Below, piece after piece: positions 33,797 through 42,645 of a stretch of 52,290 nt of DNA. The notes under the pieces are model-generated. The model saw only the letters and a program-made list of their open reading frames with translations. It made no database searches and had not been told where the DNA came from. Source of the DNA: Cupriavidus laharis. GTDB lineage: Bacteria; Pseudomonadota; Gammaproteobacteria; Burkholderiales; Burkholderiaceae. The position numbers were made by a program, and so were the translations under genes. Location: positions 1-52,290 of the forward strand of contig NZ_CAJZAI010000025.1 of assembly GCF_914271435.1 (NCBI RefSeq), in the 5' to 3' direction. Within the stretch, counting starts at the first letter, position 1; each line of letters starts with the position of its first letter.

Positions 33797-34798
33797 ATGA
33801 CCACCTGGCTGCCACAGTCGCTGTTCAAGACTTCCGCCGCGCTATTGCTCCCGGGCATGCTGGGCGCGGCCGCCCTGCCCCACGCTGCGCACGCCGCGCC
33901 CGCGTGGCCCGAGAAGCCCATCACCATCATCGTGCCCGGCGCGCCCGGCGGCACCACCGATATCCCCACGCGCCTCGTCGCGCAGAAACTCTCGGCCCTG
34001 CTCGGCCAGCCCGTCGTGGTGGACAATCGCCCCGGCAGCGGCGGCATCATCGGCACGCAGACGTTCATGCGCGCGCCGGCGGACGGCTACACGCTGCTGG
34101 TCGGCAACACCGGTTCCCATGCCATCAACTACAGCGCCTACAAGCAGCTCACCTACAAGCCGCAGGACTTCGTGCCGCTCACGGACATGATCTCCTTCCC
34201 GAACGTGCTGGTTGTCAACGCGCAGTCGCCGTACAAGACCGTGGGCGACCTGGTCGCGCAGTTGAAGAAATCACCGGGACAGTATTCATACAGCTCGGCG
34301 GGCATCGGCCAGACCACGCACCTCACCTCGGAACTGTTCCGGCTGCGCACCGGCACCGAAGTCATCCATGTGCCTTACAAGGGCTCCACGCCGGCCACCA
34401 CCTCGCTGCTCGCGGGCGAGACCACCTTCATGTTCGACAACATGACGCAGGCACTGCCGCATATCCGCGCGGGCAAGCTGCGCGCGCTGGCCGTGACCAG
34501 TGCCGAGCGCCTGCCCGGGCTGCCCGATGTGCCGACCATGGAGCAGGCGGGCATCAAGGATTTCGTCGTGATGGGCTGGCTGGGCGTGTTCGCGCCGGCC
34601 AGGACGCCGCCCGCCGTGGTCGCCACGCTGCAGAACGCGCTGGCCAAGGCCATGCGCAATCCGGAGGTCGTGGCCAAGTTCCGCGAGATGGGCGGCATTC
34701 CCGGCGGCGAGCCGCAGGCGAAGTTTGCCGCGCTTGTCGACAGCGAGGTCAGGCGCTGGGGCGAGACCATCAAGGCGTCGAAAGTCAGCCTCGATTGA
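33797..34798 (+). CDS. Bug/TctC-type binding protein, end of catabolic operon
   Basis: A 333-residue binding protein behind GGAGGAGA. Signal peptide ends near A-H-A-A-P-A-W; then P-I-T-I-I-V-P-G-A-P-G-G-T-T-D, V-D-N-R-P-G-S-G-G-I-I-G, and I-H-V-P-Y-K-G-S-T-P-A-T-T-S-L-L. It is 120 bp after crotonase 2. With the two Bug genes of the divergent arms this gives three different binding proteins in one small cluster. Confidence 0.92.
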   Translation: MTTWLPQSLFKTSAALLLPGMLGAAALPHAAHAAPAWPEKPITIIVPGAPGGTTDIPTRLVAQKLSALLGQPVVVDNRPGSGGIIGTQTFMRAPADGYTLLVGNTGSHAINYSAYKQLTYKPQDFVPLTDMISFPNVLVVNAQSPYKTVGDLVAQLKKSPGQYSYSSAGIGQTTHLTSELFRLRTGTEVIHVPYKGSTPATTSLLAGETTFMFDNMTQALPHIRAGKLRALAVTSAERLPGLPDVPTMEQAGIKDFVVMGWLGVFAPARTPPAVVATLQNALAKAMRNPEVVAKFREMGGIPGGEPQAKFAALVDSEVRRWGETIKASKVSLD

Positions 34799-34861
34799 GG
34801 CGCATGCGCAGCGCCTGCGACGGCCTGGCCGATAGCCGCACAGGACATGCGCTGCCAGCCG

Positions 34862-34896
34862 CCAGGCGGGTGCCCGACACATTGACACCCGCCTGG
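34862..34896 (+). terminator. Hairpin after the Bug gene
   Basis: CCAGGCGGGTG and CACCCGCCTGG form a perfect 11-bp stem with a 13-nt loop, 64 bp beyond the Bug stop codon. There is no U tract. The right arm shares bases with a TTGACA promoter element (34882-34887). Confidence 0.5.
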
Positions 34897-34910
34897 CCAG
34901 CCCCTACGCT
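34882..34910 (+). promoter_or_regulatory. Possible promoter of MFS gene
   Basis: A perfect -35 TTGACA (34882-34887) is followed after 17 bp by TACGCT (34905-34910), a weak -10. The element lies about 95 bp upstream of the MFS start. It overlaps the preceding terminator-like hairpin. Confidence 0.35.
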
Positions 34911-35003
34911 GGCTTCACCTGGTGAATTCAGCGTCTGCTTAATCTTCATGCGGAGCGGCGCGAGCCCGCCGGGACAACAATAACGACCCGAGACACTCCC
35001 TCC

Positions 35004-36233
35004 GTGCCATCCCCCTTCAACGCGCTCCGCCCTGCGCTCCCTATCCTCCTGGGCGCCTCTGTCATGTTGAGCCTGGCCATGGGCCTGCGCCAGAGCCTGG
35101 GCATCTTCATGCCGCCGCTGACGAAGGACATCGGCATTTCGGTATCCGACTTCACCGTGGCCATTGCCGTGCAGAACCTGGCCTGGGGGCTGCTGCAGCC
35201 GCTCGCGGGGGCGTGGGCCACGCGCGTGGGGTTCCGGCCGCTGATGATGGGCGGCTCGCTGCTCTATGTGATCGGACTGGTCCTGCTGTCCACCTCGCAC
35301 GGCATGGTCGGCGTGACGCTGGGCGCAGGCGTGGCCATTGGCGCATCCATGGCCTGCACGGGCAGCGCGATCTCCATGGCCGTGGCGGCGCGGCCGGTGC
35401 CGGCGGCGATGCGCAGCACGGTGCTGGGGCTGGTGTCGGGCGCGGGATCGCTGGGTGCGCTGATCGCCGCGCCGATCGGCCAGGTCGTCGCGCAATCGTT
35501 CGGCTGGCGTACCGGCGTGGCAGCGTTCGTCGTGCTGGCGCTGGTGATGCTGCCCGCGGCCTGGTTTGCCGGCCGGGTAGACCGCCTGCCCATCGCCGTG
35601 CCGCAAGGCGCGGACCAGGACAACGCGCGACAGGCACTGGGCACGGCACTGCGTCACGTGCCATTCCTGGTCATGGCGATGGCCTATTTCGTGTGCGGCA
35701 TGCAACTGGTCTTCCTGACCACGCACCTGCCCTCCTATCTCGATATCTGCGGCATGGACCCGATGCTGAGCGCCAAGGCGCTTGGCGTGATTGGCGGCTT
35801 CAACGTGCTGGGCAGCATCTTCTTCGGCTGGGCCGGCGGGCGCGTCAACAAGCTGATGCTGCTGGGCTGCATCTACACCATCCGCTCGCTGGCGCTGACC
35901 TGGTATTTTTCGTCGGCGCCAACGCCAGCCAGCACGCTGGTGTTCGCTGCCGTGATGGGTTTCCTGTGGCTGGGCGTGGCACCGCTGGTGGCAGGCTGGA
36001 TCGGCGAGACCTTTGGCCTGCGCTGGCAGGCCATGCTTGGTGGCATGGCCTTCTTCAGCCACCAGATCGGCAGCTTTGTCGGCGCATTCGGCGGCGGCGT
36101 GGTGTATGACGCGCTCGGGTCCTACACGCTGGCCTGGCAGGTCGGCGTGGGACTGGGCCTGACCGCGGGCCTGGCCCAGATTGCCTTTGCCGTGGCCACG
36201 CAGCGTCGCCCGCCGGCACTCGCCACGCCATAG
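35004..36233 (+). CDS. Major facilitator superfamily transporter (OxlT-like group)
   Basis: A 409-residue membrane transporter with about 12 hydrophobic segments. The N-terminal half shows G-L-R-Q-S-L-G-I-F-M-P-P-L-T and the MFS signature region G-F-R-P-L-M-M-G-G. The second half has W-A-G-G-R-V-N-K. It is likely a monocarboxylate/anion antiporter-type member, given the resemblance to the OxlT group from memory. It begins at GTG with no strong ribosome binding site, so a different start cannot be excluded. It lies after the catabolic cluster and might supply uptake of its substrate or be unrelated. Confidence 0.85.
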   Translation: MPSPFNALRPALPILLGASVMLSLAMGLRQSLGIFMPPLTKDIGISVSDFTVAIAVQNLAWGLLQPLAGAWATRVGFRPLMMGGSLLYVIGLVLLSTSHGMVGVTLGAGVAIGASMACTGSAISMAVAARPVPAAMRSTVLGLVSGAGSLGALIAAPIGQVVAQSFGWRTGVAAFVVLALVMLPAAWFAGRVDRLPIAVPQGADQDNARQALGTALRHVPFLVMAMAYFVCGMQLVFLTTHLPSYLDICGMDPMLSAKALGVIGGFNVLGSIFFGWAGGRVNKLMLLGCIYTIRSLALTWYFSSAPTPASTLVFAAVMGFLWLGVAPLVAGWIGETFGLRWQAMLGGMAFFSHQIGSFVGAFGGGVVYDALGSYTLAWQVGVGLGLTAGLAQIAFAVATQRRPPALATP

Positions 36234-36309
36234 CGCTACGGTGTGTACGGTGTGATTTCCCAAGCTTCGTGAACTAGTCTTCCTTGGGAGATCCCCAAGG
36301 GAGCAACCC

Positions 36310-37764
36310 ATGGCACGTGCGCGAATCGGCATCCGGTGCACCGCCCTGCTGCTGATCGCCTTCATCCTGGCAGCCTGTGGCGGTAGCGGGCAGGTGTCCA
36401 TCAATATCGGCACGCCAGCCGCTGGCGCGCTGGCAGTCGTCATTACCGGCCTGCCCGCGGGCACCAGCGGCGATGTGACCGTGAACGGGCCAGCCGGGTT
36501 TCGCCAGCGCCTGGGCAGCAGCGCCACGCTTTCGGGCCTGGCGTCCGGCATCTACACCGTGGCGGCGGCCGGCGTGCTGTCCGGCTCGGCGGCATTCACG
36601 CCCCAGCCTGCCACGCAGCAGGTGACTGTCGGCAACGGCACGGCAAGCGTCACCGTGACATACGGGGCGTCACAGCCCTTCGCACTGGCGCTGCAGGAAG
36701 TTGCAAGCGGCCTCGCGGCACCCGTATTCCTGACAGCGCCGGCCAATGATGCGCGGATGTTCATCGTCGAGCGCGCGGGCCGCATCCGCATCATGCAGGG
36801 CGGCACGCTGCTGGCCACGCCTTTCCTCGACATTTCAACGCTGACGACGACCGACGGCGAGCGCGGCCTGCTGTCGATGGCATTCGATCCCGCGTATGCG
36901 GCCAACGGCCGCTTCTACGTCTACTACACCGACACGGCCGGCAATATTACGATCGCACGCTACCAGGTGTCCGCGTCGAACCCCAATGTCGCGGACCCGG
37001 CCGCTACCGTCCTGCTCACCATCCCGCACCCGGACTTCAGTAACCACAATGGCGGGCTGCTGGCCTTCGGGCCTGACGGCATGCTCTACCTGGGCACGGG
37101 CGATGGCGGCGGCGCGGGTGACCCGTCCGGCAATGCGCAGAACCTCGATTCGCTGCTGGGCAAACTGCTGCGCATCGACGTCAATGGCGGCCAGCCCTAC
37201 GCGATCCCTCCCGGCAACCCGTTCGCGGGCCAGCCCGGGCGCCGCGGAGAAATCTGGGCAAGCGGCTTGCGCAACCCCTGGCGCTTTGCATTCGACAGCG
37301 CGGAAGGCACGCTCTACATTGCCGATGTGGGCCAGGCCCTGCGCGAGGAAATCGACGTGGTCGCGTCCGCCACGGGTGGCCAGAACTATGGCTGGAACCG
37401 GCTCGAGGGCTCGGCATGCTTCGGGGCGCCAACCTGCAGCACGCAGGGCATCTCCCAACCGCAGCTCGAATACGGCCACGATGCGAACGGCGGATGCGCG
37501 GTGGTCGGTGGCTATGTCTATCGCGGCAGCGCCATGCCGCCACTGCGCGGCCGCTATCTGTATTCGGACCTGTGCAGCGGCTGGCTGCGCAGCTTCGCCT
37601 TTCGCGATGCGGCGGCAGAACAATTGGACTGGGGCGTCACTATCCCGGGCAGCGTACTGTCGTTCGGGACGGATGCGCAGGGCGAGATCTACGTGCTGGC
37701 CGACACCTTCGCATCCTCAGGCAGCGGCAAGGTGTACCGCATTGTCGAGCGCAGCGCACCGTGA
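36310..37764 (+). CDS. PQQ-type sugar dehydrogenase-like lipoprotein (GSDH/Asd family)
   Basis: A 484-residue lipoprotein. Signal peptide ends at L-A-A-C-G-G, so Cys is lipidated. Residues ~30-120 form a small N-terminal domain. Thereafter the beta-propeller of glucose/sorbosone dehydrogenases starts (V-F-L-T-A-P-A-N-D-A-R-M-F-I-V-E-R) with H-N-G-G-L-L-A-F-G-P-D-G, G-T-G-D-G-G-G and G-L-R-N-P-W-R-F. The enzyme would oxidise an aldose in the periplasm using PQQ, but no PQQ genes are near. The start follows AAGGGAG. The N-terminal extension distinguishes it from the usual Asd form. Confidence 0.88.
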   Translation: MARARIGIRCTALLLIAFILAACGGSGQVSINIGTPAAGALAVVITGLPAGTSGDVTVNGPAGFRQRLGSSATLSGLASGIYTVAAAGVLSGSAAFTPQPATQQVTVGNGTASVTVTYGASQPFALALQEVASGLAAPVFLTAPANDARMFIVERAGRIRIMQGGTLLATPFLDISTLTTTDGERGLLSMAFDPAYAANGRFYVYYTDTAGNITIARYQVSASNPNVADPAATVLLTIPHPDFSNHNGGLLAFGPDGMLYLGTGDGGGAGDPSGNAQNLDSLLGKLLRIDVNGGQPYAIPPGNPFAGQPGRRGEIWASGLRNPWRFAFDSAEGTLYIADVGQALREEIDVVASATGGQNYGWNRLEGSACFGAPTCSTQGISQPQLEYGHDANGGCAVVGGYVYRGSAMPPLRGRYLYSDLCSGWLRSFAFRDAAAEQLDWGVTIPGSVLSFGTDAQGEIYVLADTFASSGSGKVYRIVERSAP

Positions 37765-37783
37765 CCCTTCGCGCCGCGCCGGT

Positions 37784-38971
37784 TCAATGCCACGCGCTGC
37801 CGACCTGGATGTAGAAAGCATCCTGCCCCTTGCTGTGCGCCACGTCGATGCCCATGGAGATGCCGAGCTTGCGCGCGATCAGGTAGCGAAAGCCCGCGCC
37901 GATGCTGTAGACGTTGCTGGCATCCGAGAAGTCATGCCAGCGCCCGTAGGCCTTGCCGGTACCCGTAAAACCCAGCAGCGACCAGCGTGGCGTGACATCC
38001 CAGCGCAACTCCATTTCGGCCATGACCGCGTTGCGGTCCTGGTAGCGGCCCTTCTGCACGCCACGCAGGTCGATGTACGGCTGCGCGTAGAACGGCACGT
38101 CGCCGCTGGAAAAGCGCGTGTCGGCGCGCAGGCCCAGGATCAGCGTGCGCCTCAGCGGTAGCCATGTGAAGCCACGCGCGTTGTACATATTGAACGATTG
38201 CGTGCTGCCGAATCCCGCGCGCGCGAACTGTACCTCCAGCTCGGCGTAGCTGCCGCGGCTCGGATAGAAGATGTTGTCGCGCGAGTCGTAGTCGACGACG
38301 ATGCCGCCCTTGCCGATGCGCTGGTCTTTCTCGACGCTGCCCAGCTCGTCCGCATTGCCGAACTTGAAATTGGCCGACGAATCGAACAGCACGTAGCGCG
38401 GCCCCACGTACCAGCGCGAATCGCCGAGGCGTACCAGGAACTGCTGCACCAGGAAGCTACCCTGCAGTTCATAGGCACGCGGCTGGTTCAACAGGCCGTA
38501 GTAGTCGAGCTGGGCATCGACCTTGGCAATGGCGCCGAGATAGCGGTACCGGTCGCCGTCCCACGTATGGAAATGCACCAGGCCGGCACCCCATGTGCCG
38601 TTTTCCGTATAGGCGCCGCCAACACCCGTGATGTTCGGCGGTGCGGGCCCCTTTCCGGAGGCCTTCGCGTTGGCCGCAGCCTCGGCCATCGACTCGGAGA
38701 AAAACATAAGCCCGAGCCCGAAGCCATAGCCCACGGCGGGCTCCGTGATGATGGTCGGCACTGGCAGCGCGCCCTTGTGGTTGAGCAGGAAGTCGCTCGC
38801 GTCCAGCATGCCGTCTTCGGGGTCGAAAAACGAAAGGCTGTGGGCCGGCTTCGCTTCCGCTGGCGTGGCAGGCGCGGCGTCCTGGGCCTGTACCGTGCCC
38901 CACGCCGACAGGCCCAGCGCCGCCAGCAGCGCGGCCAGCGTGTTCCGGGCGGATCTTGGCGGAATCTTCAT
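37784..38971 (-). CDS. BamA/D15-type outer membrane protein
   Basis: A 395-residue exported barrel protein of the surface-antigen (D15) family. The signal peptide ends near V-Q-A-Q. Residues ~50-90 contain the predicted plug-like region with P-T-I-I-T-E-P-A-V-G-Y-G-F-G-L-G-L-M-F-F. The barrel includes D-S-R-D-N-I-F-Y-P-S-R-G, a family hallmark, and the end is a C-terminal W-H rather than F. It lacks POTRA repeats, so it is not BamA itself. It follows, with a 21-bp gap, the neighbouring outer-membrane protein gene and is likely cotranscribed. Confidence 0.87.
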   Translation of the reverse strand: MKIPPRSARNTLAALLAALGLSAWGTVQAQDAAPATPAEAKPAHSLSFFDPEDGMLDASDFLLNHKGALPVPTIITEPAVGYGFGLGLMFFSESMAEAAANAKASGKGPAPPNITGVGGAYTENGTWGAGLVHFHTWDGDRYRYLGAIAKVDAQLDYYGLLNQPRAYELQGSFLVQQFLVRLGDSRWYVGPRYVLFDSSANFKFGNADELGSVEKDQRIGKGGIVVDYDSRDNIFYPSRGSYAELEVQFARAGFGSTQSFNMYNARGFTWLPLRRTLILGLRADTRFSSGDVPFYAQPYIDLRGVQKGRYQDRNAVMAEMELRWDVTPRWSLLGFTGTGKAYGRWHDFSDASNVYSIGAGFRYLIARKLGISMGIDVAHSKGQDAFYIQVGSAWH

Positions 38972-38992
38972 GCTGGTATGGGCTTTGTCCGG

Positions 38993-39790
38993 CTACTTGC
39001 CGAAAGTCATGTTCAGGCCGGCGAACACCGTCCACTGCGGTACGCCGCTGCCATGGTGCGCAATCGTGTATTGCGGCTCGACAAAGGCATTGAAGATGGT
39101 CGTTCCTTCCTTCCACGCCTTGCCGGCGCCCAGGCCCGCGGGAATGTAGAACGTGTCGCGCTGCAGGTCGAACGTCCAGATGCCGGTGGAGCGGAGGTAC
39201 CAGCCCTCGGGCAGGTTGACGATCACGAACGGCTGGGCCGTCAGCGACTGCACGGTCGGCCGGCTGCTCTGCCCCGCGAACGAGTGCTGCCACTGCAGCA
39301 GCATGCCGAGCAGGCGCGCGCGCGTGGCATGCACGGCCACGCCGGCCACGCCCGCCTGCCATTTGCCGGTGCCGAGGCTTGGGTCGGTGGCGGTGGGAAT
39401 GGTCAGCAGCGGACCGACGCCGAGCTGCGTGCCGCTCTCCCGTAGCAGGAAGATATCGAACAGGTTGATGTCGCCCAGCCCGGTTTCATAGCTGCCATCC
39501 GCGCGCGGCCGCGTACTGACGGGAACCGTGCCGCGCACGATCTGTGGCACGCCGACGAGGCTGCCCGGTGCCAGCGGGATGGTAGGCCGCAGCAGGAAAT
39601 CGCTGGTATGCGCGTTGCTGCCGTATAGCCGTGGCGTGTAGTAGTTCTGGATGTTGAACGATGCCGCAAGGTTCAGCGGGTTGTTGCTCTTGTTGGCGTC
39701 GTCTGCCTTGTCCTGGGCGGCCGCCGCACGCACCATGCCGGCAGCGCAGAACGCGGCGGCAAGCATTGCGGCCAGTCGACGGGTGGGCAT
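38993..39790 (-). CDS. Outer-membrane beta-barrel-like protein of unknown function
   Basis: A 265-residue secreted protein. The signal peptide ends near A-A-A-Q. The body shows alternating hydrophobic and polar stretches: N-P-L-N-L-A-A-S-F-N-I-Q-N-Y-Y-T-P, D-F-L-L-R-P-T-I-P and G-V-G-P-L-L-T-I-P. The end is T-F-G-K. This pattern is found in a group sometimes labelled 'neuromedin U' in annotations, a name without functional meaning. It is the first gene of a two-gene operon with the D15-type protein. An efflux or lipid role is only speculative. Confidence 0.7.
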   Translation of the reverse strand: MPTRRLAAMLAAAFCAAGMVRAAAAQDKADDANKSNNPLNLAASFNIQNYYTPRLYGSNAHTSDFLLRPTIPLAPGSLVGVPQIVRGTVPVSTRPRADGSYETGLGDINLFDIFLLRESGTQLGVGPLLTIPTATDPSLGTGKWQAGVAGVAVHATRARLLGMLLQWQHSFAGQSSRPTVQSLTAQPFVIVNLPEGWYLRSTGIWTFDLQRDTFYIPAGLGAGKAWKEGTTIFNAFVEPQYTIAHHGSGVPQWTVFAGLNMTFGK

Positions 39791-40052
39791 GCGTGCTCCT
39801 TCTGCCTGTCATTGCTGCCGACTGTATCGCGGCATGCTGGCTTGGGGCGGCATCCCGTCATGAAACTTTTCGACGTGGTGAATTCAATCGTGTGCGCGCC
39901 CGCAGCCTGCCCAGGCCTCGTTGGACAGCACAATCCGTTCGCCGCATGGCAACGCCTCGGGCGGCCTGGCCCGCATAGGGGAGCGCAGGCTCGCGGGCGC
40001 CCGCCTGCACTACAATGCGGGCTTTCCCTGCTTCGCAAGCCACGACGCCCCC

Positions 40053-41258
40053 ATGACCACCATCGGAACCCCCCTCTCCCCTTCGGCCACCAAAGTCATG
40101 CTGCTTGGCTCCGGAGAACTCGGCAAGGAAGTGCTGATTGCGCTGCAGCGGCTGGGCGTCGAGACCATTGCCGTGGACCGCTACGAGAACGCGCCCGGCC
40201 AGCAGGTCGCCCACCATGCCCGCACCATCGCAATGAGCGACCCGGATCAGCTCAAGGCGCTGATCGAAGCGGAAAGGCCGCAACTCGTGGTGCCCGAGAT
40301 CGAGGCCATCGCCACGCCCATGCTCGAAATGCTCGAAGCCGCCGGCGTAGTGCGCGTGATCCCCACGGCGCGGGCCGCGCGCCTCACCATGGACCGCGAA
40401 GGCATCCGCCGGCTCGCCGCCGAAACACTGGGACTGCCGACCAGCCCGTACAAGTTCTGCGATTCGCTTGAAGAACTGCAAGCCGCGATCGATGGCGGCA
40501 TCGGCTACCCATGCGTGGTCAAGCCGGTCATGAGCAGCTCGGGCAAGGGCCAGAGCAAGATCGACGGGCCCGACGGCGTCAAGGCCGCGTGGGACTACGC
40601 GATGGCCGGTGGCCGCGTGAGCCACGGCCGCGTCATCGTGGAAGGCTTCATTGACTTCGACTACGAAATCACTCTTCTGACCGTGCGCGCGCTGGGCGCT
40701 GATGGCCAGGTCGAGACGCAATTCTGTGCGCCCATCGGCCATCTCCAGGTCAGCGGCGACTACGTCGAAAGCTGGCAGCCGCACCCGATGCACCCGGCGG
40801 CGCTGAAAAAGGCCCAGTACATTGCCCGCGCAGTCACCTCGGACCTCGGCGGCCAGGGCCTGTTCGGCGTGGAACTGTTCGTCAAGGGCGAGCAGGTCTG
40901 GTTCAGCGAGGTCAGCCCGCGTCCGCACGATACCGGCATGGTCACCATGGCCACGCAGTGGCAGAACGAGTTCGAGCTGCACGCGCGCGCCATCCTGGGG
41001 CTGCCGGTCAGCACGGCACTGAAGTGCCCGGGCGCCAGCGCCGTCATCTACGGCGGCGTGGACGCACAGGGCGTGGTGTTCGACGGCGTGGACGAGGCGC
41101 TGCGCGTGCCGCAGACCGAGGTGCGCCTGTTCGGCAAGCCGGAAAGCTTCGCGAAGCGCCGCATGGGCGTGGCACTGTCCTATGCCGACGATGTCGACAC
41201 GGCACGCCAGCGAGCGAAGGAAGCCGCCGGGTGCGTCAAGCCGCGCGTGGCCGGCTGA
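40053..41258 (+). CDS. purT: Formate-dependent phosphoribosylglycinamide formyltransferase
   Basis: A 401-residue ATP-grasp enzyme of purine synthesis that formylates GAR using formate and ATP. The family start K-V-M-L-L-G-S-G-E-L-G-K-E, the K-P-V-M-S-S-S-G-K-G-Q-S ATP-binding loop, and E-V-S-P-R-P-H-D-T-G-M-V are clear. Length is typical. The start at 40053 gives the normal N-terminus; an upstream in-frame extension has no homology. A TACAAT element lies at 40011-40016, but I see no good -35. It is convergent with the channel gene, three bases apart. Confidence 0.96.
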   Translation: MTTIGTPLSPSATKVMLLGSGELGKEVLIALQRLGVETIAVDRYENAPGQQVAHHARTIAMSDPDQLKALIEAERPQLVVPEIEAIATPMLEMLEAAGVVRVIPTARAARLTMDREGIRRLAAETLGLPTSPYKFCDSLEELQAAIDGGIGYPCVVKPVMSSSGKGQSKIDGPDGVKAAWDYAMAGGRVSHGRVIVEGFIDFDYEITLLTVRALGADGQVETQFCAPIGHLQVSGDYVESWQPHPMHPAALKKAQYIARAVTSDLGGQGLFGVELFVKGEQVWFSEVSPRPHDTGMVTMATQWQNEFELHARAILGLPVSTALKCPGASAVIYGGVDAQGVVFDGVDEALRVPQTEVRLFGKPESFAKRRMGVALSYADDVDTARQRAKEAAGCVKPRVAG

Positions 41259-41261
41259 GGG

Positions 41262-42578
41262 CTATCGCATCGGCGATGCTTTCTCGGGCTGCGGCATCAC
41301 CGCTTGCGCTGCCGCAACCTGCGCCGCCGCCAGCACGGGATTGATGCGGGCACCTGTCAGATCCGCGCCCGACGGCGCCTGGTACAGGCGAAGGCTCAGT
41401 TCGGGCAGGATCGCCAGCAGGTGGTCGAAGATATCGCCCTGGATGCGTTCATAGTCCATCCACGCGGTCAGCCGCGTGAAGCAGTACACCTCCACCGGAA
41501 TGCCCTGCGAATCCGGCTCCATCATGCGCACGTTGAGCAGAAGGTTCTGGTGGATCTCCGGGTGCGCCTTCAGGTAGGCAATACCATAGGCGCGGAATGT
41601 GCCGATATTGGTCAGGCGGCGGCGATTGACCGGGTCGCTGCCTGCCTCGATCAGCAGCCGGTTGGCCTCGTCGACCTCGGCCTGCTTCTGCTCCAGGTAG
41701 TCGTGCAGCAGCCGGAAGCGCATCAGCGCATGGACTTCGTCGTCGCTCAGGAAACGCACGCTGCCCGCGTCGAGACGCAAGGTGCGCTTGATGCGGCGCG
41801 CGCCGGATTCGAACATCTGGCGGTAGTTGCGGTAGCTTTCCGAGAACAGCTTGTAGGTGGGCACCGTGGTCACGGTGTTGTCCCAGTTCTGCACCTTCAC
41901 CGTATGCAGGGCGATGTCCTTGACGTAGCCGTCTGCATTGCATTGCGGCATCTCGATCCAGTCGCCGATGCGCAGCATATCGTTGGAGGTGAGCTGCGTG
42001 CTGGCCACCAGTGACAGCAGCGTGTCCTTGAACACCAGCAGCAGGACCGCGGACAGCGCGCCCAGGCCCGACAGCATCCACAGCGGCGAGCGGTCGATCA
42101 GGATCGACAGTACCAGGACGCCGCACACCAGCCACAGGCCCAGCCGCCCCACCTGCACATAGCCCTTGATCGAGCGCGTCTGCGCGCGTGTGCTGCCTGC
42201 ATAGACGTCCTGCCAGGCGCCCAGCGCGCCGATCATCATCATGAAGATGCAGACCCAGGTGCCTGCGTGCGTGATCCGTTCGAGGGCTAGTGCGTAGCGC
42301 CCCAGGTTGGGCACCTCCCCGACGCCCACGGTGATCACGGCAAACCACACCGCATAGCCAAAGCGCCGGTATACCCGGTGGCGCATGAGCGCCTTGCTCC
42401 AGTGGCCGTTGCCGGCGATCACCAGCAGCCGGTGCGCCATGCGCGAGACCACCTTGGCCACCAGCCACTGGGCCACGGTGGCGACCAGCACGAGGATCGC
42501 CACGTAGACGAGGTTCTGCGCCCACGGACGGGTGGGCATGTATTGCTGGATCAGGTCCGGCAGGGTATCGAAATCCAT
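41262..42578 (-). CDS. Mechanosensitive ion channel, YbdG-like
   Basis: A 438-residue MscS-superfamily protein. Five transmembrane segments precede the MscS pore-lining and beta domain. The segment L-S-A-V-L-L-L-V-F-K-D-T-L-L-S-L-V-A-S, then G-D-W-I-E-M-P and W-D-N-T-V-T-T-V-P-T-Y-K-L mark it. The layout and C-terminal extension resemble YbdG (MscM) of E. coli. It relieves turgor on osmotic downshift. The start at 42578 (M-D-F-D-T-L) is preferred; an upstream start adds 21 residues without homology. It is 67 bp after the sugE-like gene. Confidence 0.92.
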   Translation of the reverse strand: MDFDTLPDLIQQYMPTRPWAQNLVYVAILVLVATVAQWLVAKVVSRMAHRLLVIAGNGHWSKALMRHRVYRRFGYAVWFAVITVGVGEVPNLGRYALALERITHAGTWVCIFMMMIGALGAWQDVYAGSTRAQTRSIKGYVQVGRLGLWLVCGVLVLSILIDRSPLWMLSGLGALSAVLLLVFKDTLLSLVASTQLTSNDMLRIGDWIEMPQCNADGYVKDIALHTVKVQNWDNTVTTVPTYKLFSESYRNYRQMFESGARRIKRTLRLDAGSVRFLSDDEVHALMRFRLLHDYLEQKQAEVDEANRLLIEAGSDPVNRRRLTNIGTFRAYGIAYLKAHPEIHQNLLLNVRMMEPDSQGIPVEVYCFTRLTAWMDYERIQGDIFDHLLAILPELSLRLYQAPSGADLTGARINPVLAAAQVAAAQAVMPQPEKASPMR

Positions 42579-42645
42579 GACAGGCAGGAGAAGCAGCTCA
42601 CTCAGCCGCACAGTGTACAAAACGCCGCGGGCCTGCCCCACCCTG

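Noticed and set aside
34785..36551. Long minus-strand open frame opposite the MFS gene
   Set aside because: The plus strand has a clear membrane transporter; the minus frame is a His/Gln/Arg-rich shadow.
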